DNA from: Streptomyces sp. NBC_00091
GTDB taxonomy: Bacteria; Actinomycetota; Actinomycetes; Streptomycetales; Streptomycetaceae
Direction: 5' to 3'
DNA length: 64,000 nt
NCBI RefSeq assembly: GCF_026343185.1
Contig: NZ_JAPEMA010000001.1
Span: 682,001-746,000, forward strand
The first letter of the stretch is position 1; the number at the start of each line of letters is the position of its first letter. Position numbers and translations under genes: made by a program. Of the stretch, positions 1-7,894 are shown piece by piece. The notes under the pieces are model-generated. The model did no database searches. It saw only the letters and a list, made by a program, of their open reading frames with translations, and was not told the origin of the DNA.

Positions 1-1029
1 GATGCCCGGGTCGGCGCAGGCCCACGCGGCCTCGGCGAGCTTGCGGAAGAGCGCCTTGGCGTCGACCTTCTCGATGACCTCGCCGGTCATGCGGGCACGC
101 AGGCCGAACTCGGTGCCGTTCTCGACGGCCGTCATGAACTCGTCGTTCACACGGACGGAGTTGTTGGCGTTCTGGTACTGGACGGACGTGATGTCGTCGC
201 CGCCCAGGTCCATGTCGAAGCCCGCGTCGCGCAGGGCGCGGATCTTCTCCTCTTCCTTCACCTTGGTGGCGATGAAGTCCTCGACGTCCGGGTGGTCCAC
301 GTCCAGGACGACCATCTTGGCCGCGCGGCGGGTGGCGCCGCCCGACTTGATCGTTCCCGCGGAGGCGTCGGCGCCGCGCATGAAGGAGACCGGGCCGGAG
401 GCGTTGCCGCCGGAGGAGAGGAGCTCCTTGGAGGAGCGGATGCGGGAGAGGTTCAGGCCGGCGCCGGAGCCGCCCTTGAAGATCATGCCCTCTTCCTTGT
501 ACCAGTCGAGGATCGACTCCATGGAGTCGTCGACGGCGAGGATGAAGCAGGCGGAGACCTGCTGCGGCTGGGGCGTGCCGACGTTGAACCACACCGGGGA
601 GTTGAAGCTGAAGATCTGGTGCAGGAGCGCGTAGGTCAGCTCGTGCTCGAAGATCTCCGCGTCGGCGGGGGACGCGAAGTAGTCGTAGTCCTCGCCGGCC
701 TTCGTGTACGTCTTCACGATCCGGTCGATGAGCTGCTTCAGACCGGTCTCGCGCTGCGGAGTGCCGACCGCGCCGCGGAAGTACTTGCTGGTGACGATGT
801 TGACCGCGTTCACCGACCAGAAGTCGGGGAACTCGACGCCACGCTGCTCGAAGTTGACCGAACCGTCGCGCCAGTTGGTCATGACGACGTCACGGCGCTC
901 CCAGCTCACCTCGTCGTACGGGTGCACGCCCGGGGTGGTGTGGATGCGCTCGATACGCAGGCCGCCCTTGGCAGTCTTGGTCCCCTTGGCGCGGGAACCT
1001 CGTGCCGAGCCGCTCGCCGTCTCTGTCAT
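1..1029 (-). CDS. nrdJ: Vitamin B12-dependent (class II) ribonucleotide reductase, 5' part
   Basis: Only the first 343 codons are in the window; the gene runs off the left edge. The product reduces ribonucleotides to deoxyribonucleotides using adenosylcobalamin, in the cytoplasm. Translation from the ATG at 1029 gives the typical NrdJ N-terminus. This includes a segment ending in VWFNVG, the Cys of QQVSACFILAVDDSM, and the loop FKGGSGAGLNLSRIRSS followed by GGNASGPVSFM, which belong to the class II reductase core. An AGGAAG-like ribosome site lies just upstream. It sits 132 bp downstream of nrdR on the same strand, so nrdR-nrdJ is probably one operon under NrdR control. Identification is firm from family motifs; the catalytic C-terminal cysteines are outside the window. 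Confidence 0.95.
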   Translation of the reverse strand, partial: MTETASGSARGSRAKGTKTAKGGLRIERIHTTPGVHPYDEVSWERRDVVMTNWRDGSVNFEQRGVEFPDFWSVNAVNIVTSKYFRGAVGTPQRETGLKQLIDRIVKTYTKAGEDYDYFASPADAEIFEHELTYALLHQIFSFNSPVWFNVGTPQPQQVSACFILAVDDSMESILDWYKEEGMIFKGGSGAGLNLSRIRSSKELLSSGGNASGPVSFMRGADASAGTIKSGGATRRAAKMVVLDVDHPDVEDFIATKVKEEEKIRALRDAGFDMDLGGDDITSVQYQNANNSVRVNDEFMTAVENGTEFGLRARMTGEVIEKVDAKALFRKLAEAAWACADPGI

Positions 1030-1161
1030 GCCGCTTCCTCCCATATGCGGGCAAAAACGCCCTAAAGTGCCATCGCTATTCCGCGGCACTGTGTGTGTCT
1101 TGTATCTACGAATCTCGCCCTACTGACCGGCCGGACCGCGCTGCACTGCGGCCCCGTACGG

Positions 1162-1677
1162 TCAGTCGGCGGCGGAGGCGGGCACGGGGACGACCGGGGG
1201 GGTCCCTCCGGGCTCGCACTCATGGGGGTGAGGCCGCGGCTCGCGCAGTTCCACGATGGCGGTCTCGAAGTCTTCAAGGGTGTCGAACGCTTTGTAGACG
1301 GATGCGAACCGCAGGTACGCGACGAGGTCGAGCTCCTGCAACGGGCCGAGTATGGCCAGACCCACGTCGTGGGTGGTCAGCTCGGCGCTCCCGGTGGCGC
1401 GCACCGCCTCCTCGACCCGCTGGCCGAGCTTGGCGAGGGCGTCCTCGGTGACCGGCCGTCCCTGGCATGCCTTGCGGACGCCGGAGATGACCTTGGTACG
1501 GCTGAAGGGTTCGGTGACCCCGCTGCGCTTGATCACCATCAGCGAGGCCGTCTCCACCGTCGTGAAGCGACGGGAGCAGTCGGGGCACTGACGGCGCCGG
1601 CGGATCGACGTGCCGTCGTCGGTGGTACGGCTGTCGACGACGCGGCTGTCGGGGTGCCTGCAGAAGGGGCAGTGCAT
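1162..1677 (-). CDS. nrdR: Transcriptional repressor NrdR
   Basis: A 171-residue zinc-ribbon/ATP-cone repressor of ribonucleotide reductase operons. The start MHCPFC at 1677 is chosen because NrdR proteins universally begin this way; a longer reading frame upstream adds 55 unrelated residues. The four zinc ligands are Cys3, Cys6, Cys31 and Cys34. The ATP-cone follows at about residues 46-136 ([15 protein letters not shown] onward). NrdR senses (d)ATP and binds tandem 16-bp boxes. Two such sites are visible upstream at 1812-1858, so the gene is likely autoregulated together with nrdJ. The C-terminal tail is Pro-rich and variable, as is usual in streptomycetes. Confidence 0.96.
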   Translation of the reverse strand: MHCPFCRHPDSRVVDSRTTDDGTSIRRRRQCPDCSRRFTTVETASLMVIKRSGVTEPFSRTKVISGVRKACQGRPVTEDALAKLGQRVEEAVRATGSAELTTHDVGLAILGPLQELDLVAYLRFASVYKAFDTLEDFETAIVELREPRPHPHECEPGGTPPVVPVPASAAD

Positions 1678-1811
1678 GGTTCCCTCACCCTCCTCTTGGC
1701 ACGACTGAATCACCCCACGGAGCCCCTCAGCGACGGAGAGCAAGTCTCCGCCGGGGGCTCGTGAAGCAGCCACAAGCATATGCGATGCCGGGGGCCTCGG
1801 CAGACCGAGGA

Positions 1812-1858
1812 CCACAACTTCTGGGTGGCAGCGCTCATCCAACCACTAGATCTTGGGT
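1812..1858 (-). promoter_or_regulatory. Tandem NrdR boxes upstream of nrdRJ
   Basis: Two imperfect palindromes match the NrdR-box consensus (acaCwAtATaTwGwgt). The better one is 1842-1858, centred on AGATCT with flanking CCAAGATCTAGTGG-type symmetry read on the minus strand. The weaker one is 1812-1827. Their centres (1850.5 and 1819.5) are 31 bp apart, three helical turns, the spacing known for NrdR box pairs. They lie 135-181 bp upstream of nrdR. The assignment is by eye; the second box has several mismatches. Confidence 0.75.
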
Positions 1859-2140
1859 TGGGCCGGATTTACGCCCCTCCGCGTGTCGCGGTGTCCGATG
1901 GCCGGATACGGGGGCTCGCGGTGCCACACTGGGCGCGGCGCCGGGCCCGGCCCGGACACTGGCGATCCAACCGGGAAGGGTACCGTAAGGAGCGGACGCG
2001 GAGCCGAACCCGCGTTCGGCCGGACCGGTCGGCGGACACCTTCCGGCCGACTGTCGGACCGGTCACCCACACCGGTCGCTCACCCCGGCCGCCCATACAC
2101 CCACCGCTCTAACCCAGGTGGGCGATCCTCGATTTTTCAC

Positions 2141-2156
2141 TCGAACGTGTGTTTGG
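2141..2156 (+). promoter_or_regulatory. LexA (SOS) box upstream of lexA
   Basis: TCGAACGTGTGTTTGG matches the actinobacterial SOS box TCGAAC-N4-GTTCGA in the whole left half and in GTT plus one further position of the right half. It lies 66 bp upstream of the proposed lexA start, the expected place for autoregulation. Confidence 0.8.
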
Positions 2157-2221
2157 CGCAACCTTTCGAAAGCAACTACCGTTGTCCAGCTAGGGAGAAC
2201 ATTTCGAGAGGGGCCGACGAC

Positions 2222-3013
2222 GTGACCACCACCGCAGACAGTGCCACCATCACTGCCCAGAACCGCTCCCAGAGCCGACTCGAGCCGGTGCATGCCATGA
2301 ATGACGCAAGTCAGAACCCGGAGGCGGAGGCCGTGCGCCCCGCGCGGTCCCTGCCAGGGCGACCTCCAGGCATCCGCGCCGACAGTTCCGGGCTCACGGA
2401 CCGGCAGCGGAGGGTCATCGAGGTCATCCGGGACTCGGTGCAGCGCCGCGGCTACCCGCCGTCGATGCGGGAGATCGGCCAGGCGGTCGGCCTCTCCAGC
2501 ACCTCGTCCGTGGCACACCAGCTGATGGCTCTGGAGCGCAAGGGCTTCCTGCGGCGCGATCCGCACCGGCCCCGCGCCTACGAGGTGCGCGGCTCGGACC
2601 AGCCGAGCTCGCAGCCCACCGACACCACCGGCAAGCCCGCCGCCTCCTACGTTCCCCTGGTCGGCCGGATCGCGGCCGGCGGCCCGATCCTGGCCGAGGA
2701 GTCGGTCGAGGACGTGTTCCCGCTCCCCCGCCAGCTCGTGGGCGACGGCGAACTGTTCGTCCTCAAGGTCGTCGGCGACTCGATGATCGAGGCCGCGATC
2801 TGTGACGGCGACTGGGTCACCGTCCGCCGTCAGCCCGTCGCGGAGAACGGCGACATCGTCGCCGCGATGCTCGACGGCGAGGCCACGGTCAAGCGCTTCA
2901 AGCGGGAGGACGGGCACGTGTGGCTGCTCCCGCACAACGCCGCCTACCAGCCGATCCCCGGCGACGAGGCGACCATCCTCGGCAAGGTCGTCGCCGTACT
3001 GCGCCGGGTCTGA
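2222..3013 (+). CDS. lexA: SOS response repressor LexA
   Basis: LexA represses DNA-damage genes and cleaves itself when stimulated by RecA filaments. From the GTG at 2222 the protein has 263 residues. The N-terminal winged helix ([16 protein letters not shown] ... [21 protein letters not shown]) is at about 57-110. The autocleavage bond is Ala152-Gly153 in RIAAGGP. The catalytic dyad is Ser187 (VGDSM) and Lys224 (ATVKRF), 37 residues apart as in E. coli LexA. The GTG is preceded by a GAGAGG ribosome site; an internal ATG at 2297 is an alternative start that would remove 25 residues. An SOS box precedes the gene and a strong terminator follows. RecA, its coprotease, is encoded about 43 kb away in this window. 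Confidence 0.96.
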   Translation: MTTTADSATITAQNRSQSRLEPVHAMNDASQNPEAEAVRPARSLPGRPPGIRADSSGLTDRQRRVIEVIRDSVQRRGYPPSMREIGQAVGLSSTSSVAHQLMALERKGFLRRDPHRPRAYEVRGSDQPSSQPTDTTGKPAASYVPLVGRIAAGGPILAEESVEDVFPLPRQLVGDGELFVLKVVGDSMIEAAICDGDWVTVRRQPVAENGDIVAAMLDGEATVKRFKREDGHVWLLPHNAAYQPIPGDEATILGKVVAVLRRV

Positions 3014-3035
3014 GTCCGACCCGTCGCCCCTCAGC

Positions 3036-3070
3036 CAGCTCCGGGACCCACTGCGCCGGTCCCGGAGCTG
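3036..3070. terminator. Bidirectional terminator between lexA and the dinG-like gene
   Basis: A perfect 13-bp inverted repeat (3036-3048 and 3058-3070, CAGCTCCGGGACC and its complement) with a 9-nt loop starts 23 bp after the lexA stop, between two convergent genes. Confidence 0.85.
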
Positions 3071-3122
3071 TTGCATGCCCTACGTGGCCGCCCTACATGG
3101 CGCGGCGGGCGACATGGCTGCC

Positions 3123-5093
3123 CTACTTGCCGTCGGCCTTCGCGGTCGCGTCGATGGCGGCCAACGAGCGGCGGACCTGGTTGCGGTCCGTGGTGTACCA
3201 GAAGTCGGGCAGCGTGGCCCGCAGGAAGCTGCCGTACCGGGCCGTGGCCAGGCGCGGGTCCAGGACGGCCACGACGCCCCGGTCGCCGGAGGCCCGTACG
3301 AGCCGGCCCGCGCCCTGCGCCATCAGCAGGGCGGCGTGGGTGGCGGCCACCGCCATGAAGCCGTTGCCGCCGTTCTCCTCGACCGACTTCTGCCGCGCGC
3401 TCATCAGCGGGTCGTCGGGGCGCGGGAACGGGATCCTGTCCATGATCACGAGCTGACAGCTGGGGCCGGGCACGTCCACGCCCTGCCACAGGGAGAGCGT
3501 CCCGAACAGGCAGGTCCGCGGGTCCGCCGCGAAGGCCTTGATCAGCTCGCCCAGCGTCTCCTCGCCCTGGAGCAGGATTGGGTTGTCGAGCCGCCCACGC
3601 AGCTCCTCGGCAGCGGCCTTGGCGCCGCGCATGGAGGAGAAGAGGCCGAGGGTGCGGCCGCCCGCCGCCTCGATCAGCTCCGCCAGCTCGTCCATCATGT
3701 CGCCGCGGGTGCCCTCCCGGCCCGGCGTGGCCAGGTGCTTGGCGACGTAGAGGATGCCCTGCTTGGGGTAATCGAACGGGGACCCGACATCCAGGCCCCG
3801 CCAGACCGGGACGCCCTCACCCTCGACCCCTTCCGGGGAGAGGCCGAGCGAGGCCGCGACCCCGTTGAAGTCGCCGCCCAGCTTGAGGGTGGCGGAGGTG
3901 AGGACCACCGAGCGGTCCTCGAAGAGCTTCTCGCGCAGCAGCCCGGACACCGAGAGCGGGGCGACCCGCAGGGTGGCGCCGAAGCGGTCGTGGCGTTCGT
4001 ACCAGACGACGTCGTACTCGGAACCGTTCGTGATCCGCTCCGCCACCGCGTGGACGTTCTCGACGGCGGCCAGGGCCTGCTTGCGGACGGCGTCCTCGTC
4101 GTGGACCGACTTGTCGCGGGTGGACCCGATCGCGGAGATCACATTGCGCGCGGCGTCGCGCAGGGCCATCAGCGCGTACCCGAGGTCCTCGGGGACCTCC
4201 TCCAGGCGGCCTGGGAGCGCCAGCTCCATCACCCGCTCGAAGGACTCGGAGGCGGTCTGCAGGGAGTCCGCCGTCTTTTCGTCGACCAGCTTGGCGGCAC
4301 GCTTCACGGCCCGGTTGACCTGGCCCGGGGTGAGCTCGCCGGTGGCGACTCCGGTGACGCGGGAGACCAGCTCGTGGGCCTCGTCCACGATCAGCACCTC
4401 GTGCTGCGGCAGGACCGGGGCACCCTCGATGGCGTCGATCGCGAGCAGCGCGTGATTGGTGACGACCACGTCGGCGAGCTTGGCCCGCTCGCGCGCCGCC
4501 TCCGCGAAGCACTCGGCCCCGTACGCGCACTTCGTGGCGCCCAGGCACTCCCGCGAGGAGACCGAGATCTGGCCCCAGGCCTTGTCGGAGACGCCGGGGG
4601 TGAGGTCGTCGCGGTCGCCCGTCTCGGTCTCGTCCGCCCAGTCGCGCAGGCGCAGCAGGTCCTGCCCGAGCTTGCTGCTGGGGGCGGCCGCCTCGAACTG
4701 GTCGAAGAGGCCCTCCTCCTCGTCCTGCGGGACCCCTTCGTGCAGCCGGTGCAGGCACAGGTAGTTGGACCGGCCCTTGAGCATGGCGAACTGCGGCCGC
4801 CGGCGCAGCTGCGGATGCAGCGCCTCGACCGTACGCGGCAGGTCGCGCTCGACGAGCTGGCGCTGGAGCGCCAGGGTCGCCGTGGCGACGACCACCCGCT
4901 CGCCGTGCGCGAGGGCGGGCACCAGGTAGCCGAGGGACTTGCCGGTGCCGGTGCCGGCCTGGATCAGCCGGTGGGAGTTGTCGTCGATCGCTTCGGCGAC
5001 GGCTTCGGCCATGGCCACCTGGCCGGGGCGCTCCGTGCCGCCGACGGCGGAGACGGCGGCGTGCAGCAGGTCGGGGAGGGAGGGCTTCGTCAT
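3123..5093 (-). CDS. DinG/XPD-like ATP-dependent DNA helicase
   Basis: A 656-residue superfamily 2 helicase of the DinG/XPD type, expected to unwind DNA 5' to 3' during damage repair. The Walker A motif AGTGTGKS is at residues 46-53, and DEAH appears in LIVDEAHELV. Four cysteines that fit the XPD-type Fe-S cluster lie between them (in NYLCLH, SRECLG, ATKCAY and AECFAE). The C-terminal helicase motifs include LWQGVDVPG and AQGAGRLVRASGDRG. The start at 5093 (MTKPSLP) is chosen over a start 42 bp upstream because it is the conserved N-terminus. It lies convergent to lexA. It is transcribed in the same direction as the siderophore-like cluster ending 52 bp upstream, though functionally unrelated. 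Confidence 0.93.
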   Translation of the reverse strand: MTKPSLPDLLHAAVSAVGGTERPGQVAMAEAVAEAIDDNSHRLIQAGTGTGKSLGYLVPALAHGERVVVATATLALQRQLVERDLPRTVEALHPQLRRRPQFAMLKGRSNYLCLHRLHEGVPQDEEEGLFDQFEAAAPSSKLGQDLLRLRDWADETETGDRDDLTPGVSDKAWGQISVSSRECLGATKCAYGAECFAEAARERAKLADVVVTNHALLAIDAIEGAPVLPQHEVLIVDEAHELVSRVTGVATGELTPGQVNRAVKRAAKLVDEKTADSLQTASESFERVMELALPGRLEEVPEDLGYALMALRDAARNVISAIGSTRDKSVHDEDAVRKQALAAVENVHAVAERITNGSEYDVVWYERHDRFGATLRVAPLSVSGLLREKLFEDRSVVLTSATLKLGGDFNGVAASLGLSPEGVEGEGVPVWRGLDVGSPFDYPKQGILYVAKHLATPGREGTRGDMMDELAELIEAAGGRTLGLFSSMRGAKAAAEELRGRLDNPILLQGEETLGELIKAFAADPRTCLFGTLSLWQGVDVPGPSCQLVIMDRIPFPRPDDPLMSARQKSVEENGGNGFMAVAATHAALLMAQGAGRLVRASGDRGVVAVLDPRLATARYGSFLRATLPDFWYTTDRNQVRRSLAAIDATAKADGK

Positions 5094-5145
5094 AGCACTG
5101 CCAACCCTACGGGGCTCCACTGACAGCGACCGCATCGATCACCCT

Positions 5146-7014
5146 TCAGGGGCGGTGCAGGGGGTTGGGCACGGTGCCGTGAACGACGGCGTGCGGGCGG
5201 TCCGGGCGGTCGCGGTAGCCGTCCTCGTGGAGCCGGTTGCGGTTGAGGCAGAGCCGGTCGATCCGTTCCGTCAGCAGGTCGAAGAGCTGGTAGCGGTCCT
5301 TGAGCTCGGGGAAGCGGGCCTGGTGGCGGAGGATCTCCGTCCGTGCGAGGGACCAGAAGCGGCCCTCGGGGACGCCGAGCCGGTCCTCGCACACGGCGGA
5401 GAGGTAGCGGAAGACGCCGACGAACAGTCCGGAATGGATGAACTGGGTGAGGAAGCCGGGCGGCTCCGTGAGCAGCGCCGCCCGGACCTCGCCGGGCATG
5501 GACGCGTGCTCCGGCAGTGGCAGGCGGCTGATGTTGATGTCGTCGACGAAGTCCTTGACCGCGAGGCGGACGGGGACGTCGTGCTCGTCGAAGATCACGA
5601 TGGTGTTCTCGCCGTGCGGGGAGAACACGGTGCCGTAGCGGTAGAGGAAGTGCAGCAGCGGGGGCAGCAGGGCGGCGAAGAGCCGGCGCAGCCAGACCTC
5701 GGGCTCGAGGCCGGAGCGGGCGACCAGCTCGGCGGTGAACGAGCGGCCGCGCGGGTCGACGTGCAGGAGCGAGGCGAGGGTGCGGGCGCGTTCGCCGGGG
5801 GCGAGCCGGCCGGTCAGCGGCTCGCGCCAGATCGCTCCGAGGAGTTCCTTGTACTGGTAGGGGACCTCGGGGAGCTGGTCGTACACGGGGTGGCGGACGG
5901 TGACGGAGGCGACCTCGCCGAGCAGGATCACCTGGCATTCGTCGCGCAGGAAGGGGTCGGCGTCGCGGAGCGAGTGGATCCAGGCGGTGACGGCGGGCGC
6001 GGCGAGCGTGAGGTCGCTGGGCAGGCCTCGCCAGACCATGGTGTTGAAGACGGAGAGCGGGAGTTTGACGGTGTGCCGCTCGGGCCGGGTGAGGTTGAGG
6101 AAGGTGCGGATCGACTGCTGCGGGAGCCTGGCGTCGGGGTCGGCGGGGAGCGGCACCAGGGCGCCGGAGGCGAGGGCGGGGGCGAAGAGGGGGAGGACGA
6201 TCTCGTCCCACTGCCAGGGGTGGACCGGGAGGTAGAGGTAGCGGAGCGGGTCGAGGCCCCGGTCGCGCAGGGTCTGGTCGAAGGCGGCCCGGGTGACGGG
6301 GTCGAGTTCGCCCGCGTAGAGGCGCGCGGGGTCCTCGAGGCCGGCCGTGCCGCGGTACTCGGCCAGCGAGGCGTGGGCGGCGAGCCACGGCAGCCGCTGC
6401 CGGGTGCGGGCCTCGGGGGCCCAGGCGGCGGCGTCCGCGGCCGACCATCCGACGCGGCCCTTGTTGAGGACGAGCCAGGGGTGGCCCGTCTGGTGGCCTT
6501 CGAGCGCCGCGTAGTCCAGGTCGGCGAGGACATCGGCGGTGAGCGCGTGGTGGTCGATGCGGGTGTCGGCGGCGAGGGTGGAGCTGAGCTCGCGGACCAG
6601 GTGGCCGAGGGTGGGGCCGTCGAGCCCCAGGAGGGTGCGGGCCCGGACGAGGAAGCCGTACGGGTCCCCGAACGCGATCGGGGGCTCCGCGGACGGGGCC
6701 GGCGGGGTGAGCGTGATGGTGTCCGGCGTGACGTGCCAGCTTCCGTAGGCGCGGCGGCGGGCGCGGAAGCCCAGGCTGCTGCCGTCGTCGAGGGTCAGGG
6801 TCCAGGCGTCGCCGGCGGCCGCGGGAGCGGGGACGGGGACGGGGACGGGGCTGATGATCTCCTCGTACGTGAACTCGCCGAGCATCTTGGCCAGTAACCG
6901 GCGTGCCGCGAAGTCCCAGGTCGGACCGTTGAGTTCGGGGGGCGTGCAGGGGTGCTGGGGCGACGGGGGAAGGGCGGGCTCGGCGGCGTCGGGGGCTGCG
7001 GGGAAATTGGGCAC
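5146..7014 (-). CDS. IucA/IucC family (NIS) siderophore synthetase 2
   Basis: A 622-residue NRPS-independent siderophore synthetase. The family activates a carboxylate (often citrate) as an acyl-adenylate and condenses it with an amine or alcohol. Visible family features are the ATP-binding segment EGHQTGHPWLVLNKGRVG at about residues 170-190, a HPWQWDE block, and the active-site segment HGENTIVIFDEHDVPVRL with VKDFVDDINIS. The last 150 residues resemble the FhuF-like C-terminal domain. The GTG start at 7014 has a GAGGAG ribosome site 4 nt upstream. It is the last gene of the cluster, separated from the acetyltransferase gene by 174 bp holding a 14-bp tandem array. Substrate cannot be assigned from sequence. 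Confidence 0.88.
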   Translation of the reverse strand: MPNFPAAPDAAEPALPPSPQHPCTPPELNGPTWDFAARRLLAKMLGEFTYEEIISPVPVPVPAPAAAGDAWTLTLDDGSSLGFRARRRAYGSWHVTPDTITLTPPAPSAEPPIAFGDPYGFLVRARTLLGLDGPTLGHLVRELSSTLAADTRIDHHALTADVLADLDYAALEGHQTGHPWLVLNKGRVGWSAADAAAWAPEARTRQRLPWLAAHASLAEYRGTAGLEDPARLYAGELDPVTRAAFDQTLRDRGLDPLRYLYLPVHPWQWDEIVLPLFAPALASGALVPLPADPDARLPQQSIRTFLNLTRPERHTVKLPLSVFNTMVWRGLPSDLTLAAPAVTAWIHSLRDADPFLRDECQVILLGEVASVTVRHPVYDQLPEVPYQYKELLGAIWREPLTGRLAPGERARTLASLLHVDPRGRSFTAELVARSGLEPEVWLRRLFAALLPPLLHFLYRYGTVFSPHGENTIVIFDEHDVPVRLAVKDFVDDINISRLPLPEHASMPGEVRAALLTEPPGFLTQFIHSGLFVGVFRYLSAVCEDRLGVPEGRFWSLARTEILRHQARFPELKDRYQLFDLLTERIDRLCLNRNRLHEDGYRDRPDRPHAVVHGTVPNPLHRP

Positions 7015-7067
7015 GGGACTCCTCGAATGTCGGGAACCTTGCTGCGCGACGCGGAGTTTTCAAGATG

Positions 7068-7151
7068 AGAGCGGTGAACAGAGAGTCTTGAACCAAGAGT
7101 CTTGAACCGACAGTGGTGAACCGAAAGTGGTGAACCGAGAGATTCGAACCG
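7068..7151. repeat. Tandem 14-bp repeat array (6 copies)
   Basis: Six contiguous 14-bp units begin at 7068, 7082, 7096, 7110, 7124 and 7138. The shared pattern is approximately AGAGNNNTGAACCG; units 2 and 3 differ only at the last base. The array fills most of the 174-bp gap between the acetyltransferase and NIS synthetase 2, ending 53 bp upstream of the synthetase start. The period is not a multiple of three, so it is unlikely to be coding. Confidence 0.85.
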
Positions 7152-7188
7152 GGAATCGGGAATTGAGCCTGGCCGATCGGCGCGGCGA

Positions 7189-7863
7189 TCAGAGCAGATT
7201 GCGCAGCGCCCGCTCACGGATCATCAGGACGGCTCGCTTCTCGGGGAGGTCGATTTCCGCGGAATAGCGGAAACCGGCGTTCATGAAGGCCGATACGGAG
7301 GGGGTGTTGCGAATGTCCGGTTCCGCGATGACGCGTGTGCATCGGGGGCGGTTGTCGAAGACGAGCTCGGCGACGGTGCGCAGCAGTGTGCCGCCCAGGC
7401 CCCGGCCGCGGTTCGTGCCGTCTCCGATGAGCAGGTGGATACCCGTGTCGTGGGAGCGCGCCGGGTAGTGACCGGAGACCGGGTCGAGATCGGCCCGGTA
7501 GATCTCCCAGTAGCTCATGGGGCTGCCGTCGAGCAGGCCGAGGCAGGGAATGCTGCGGCCGTCGCTGTCGAGTTGTGTCCGCAGGTGGGCGGCGGTGACG
7601 GCGGCGGAGCCGTCCAGTTCCCAGTAGGCGGCCACCTCGGGGTCGTTCATCCAGCCCGTGAGCAGTTCCAGGTCCCGGCCCGGCCGTACGGGTTCGAGGC
7701 GGAAGGCCCCCGCCGGTGTGGCGGCCGCACCCCAGCCCGCGGGTGAGTCGAGGAGGTCCGCCTCGGCGAGCAGCGGCAGTACCCCGGCGGTGAAGCGGCG
7801 TGCGGTGGCTTCCTGGGAGGCAGGGCCGGTGCCGGAGCTTGCGGTCGTTTCCGTGGGGGGCAT
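7189..7863 (-). CDS. Siderophore-type GNAT N-acyltransferase (AlcB/IucB-like)
   Basis: A 224-residue GNAT protein of the group that acylates lysine or diamine intermediates in hydroxamate and related siderophores. The first 55 residues are low-complexity. The core contains FRLEPVRPGRDLELLTGWMND, PEVAAYWELDG, SYWEIYRADLD, and the acetyl-CoA loop IHLLIGDGTNRGRGLGG, then DIRNTPSVSAFMNAGFR. The family's usual acceptor is an N-hydroxylated amine, but no N-hydroxylase gene is nearby. It could therefore act on a free diamine such as 2,4-diaminobutyrate. It follows NIS synthetase 1 by 31 bp, probably in the same transcript. Family assignment is good; substrate is inference. Confidence 0.85.
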   Translation of the reverse strand: MPPTETTASSGTGPASQEATARRFTAGVLPLLAEADLLDSPAGWGAAATPAGAFRLEPVRPGRDLELLTGWMNDPEVAAYWELDGSAAVTAAHLRTQLDSDGRSIPCLGLLDGSPMSYWEIYRADLDPVSGHYPARSHDTGIHLLIGDGTNRGRGLGGTLLRTVAELVFDNRPRCTRVIAEPDIRNTPSVSAFMNAGFRYSAEIDLPEKRAVLMIRERALRNLL

Positions 7864-7894
7864 CGGGGCTCTTCTCGGTGTCGGTGGGAGCGCG

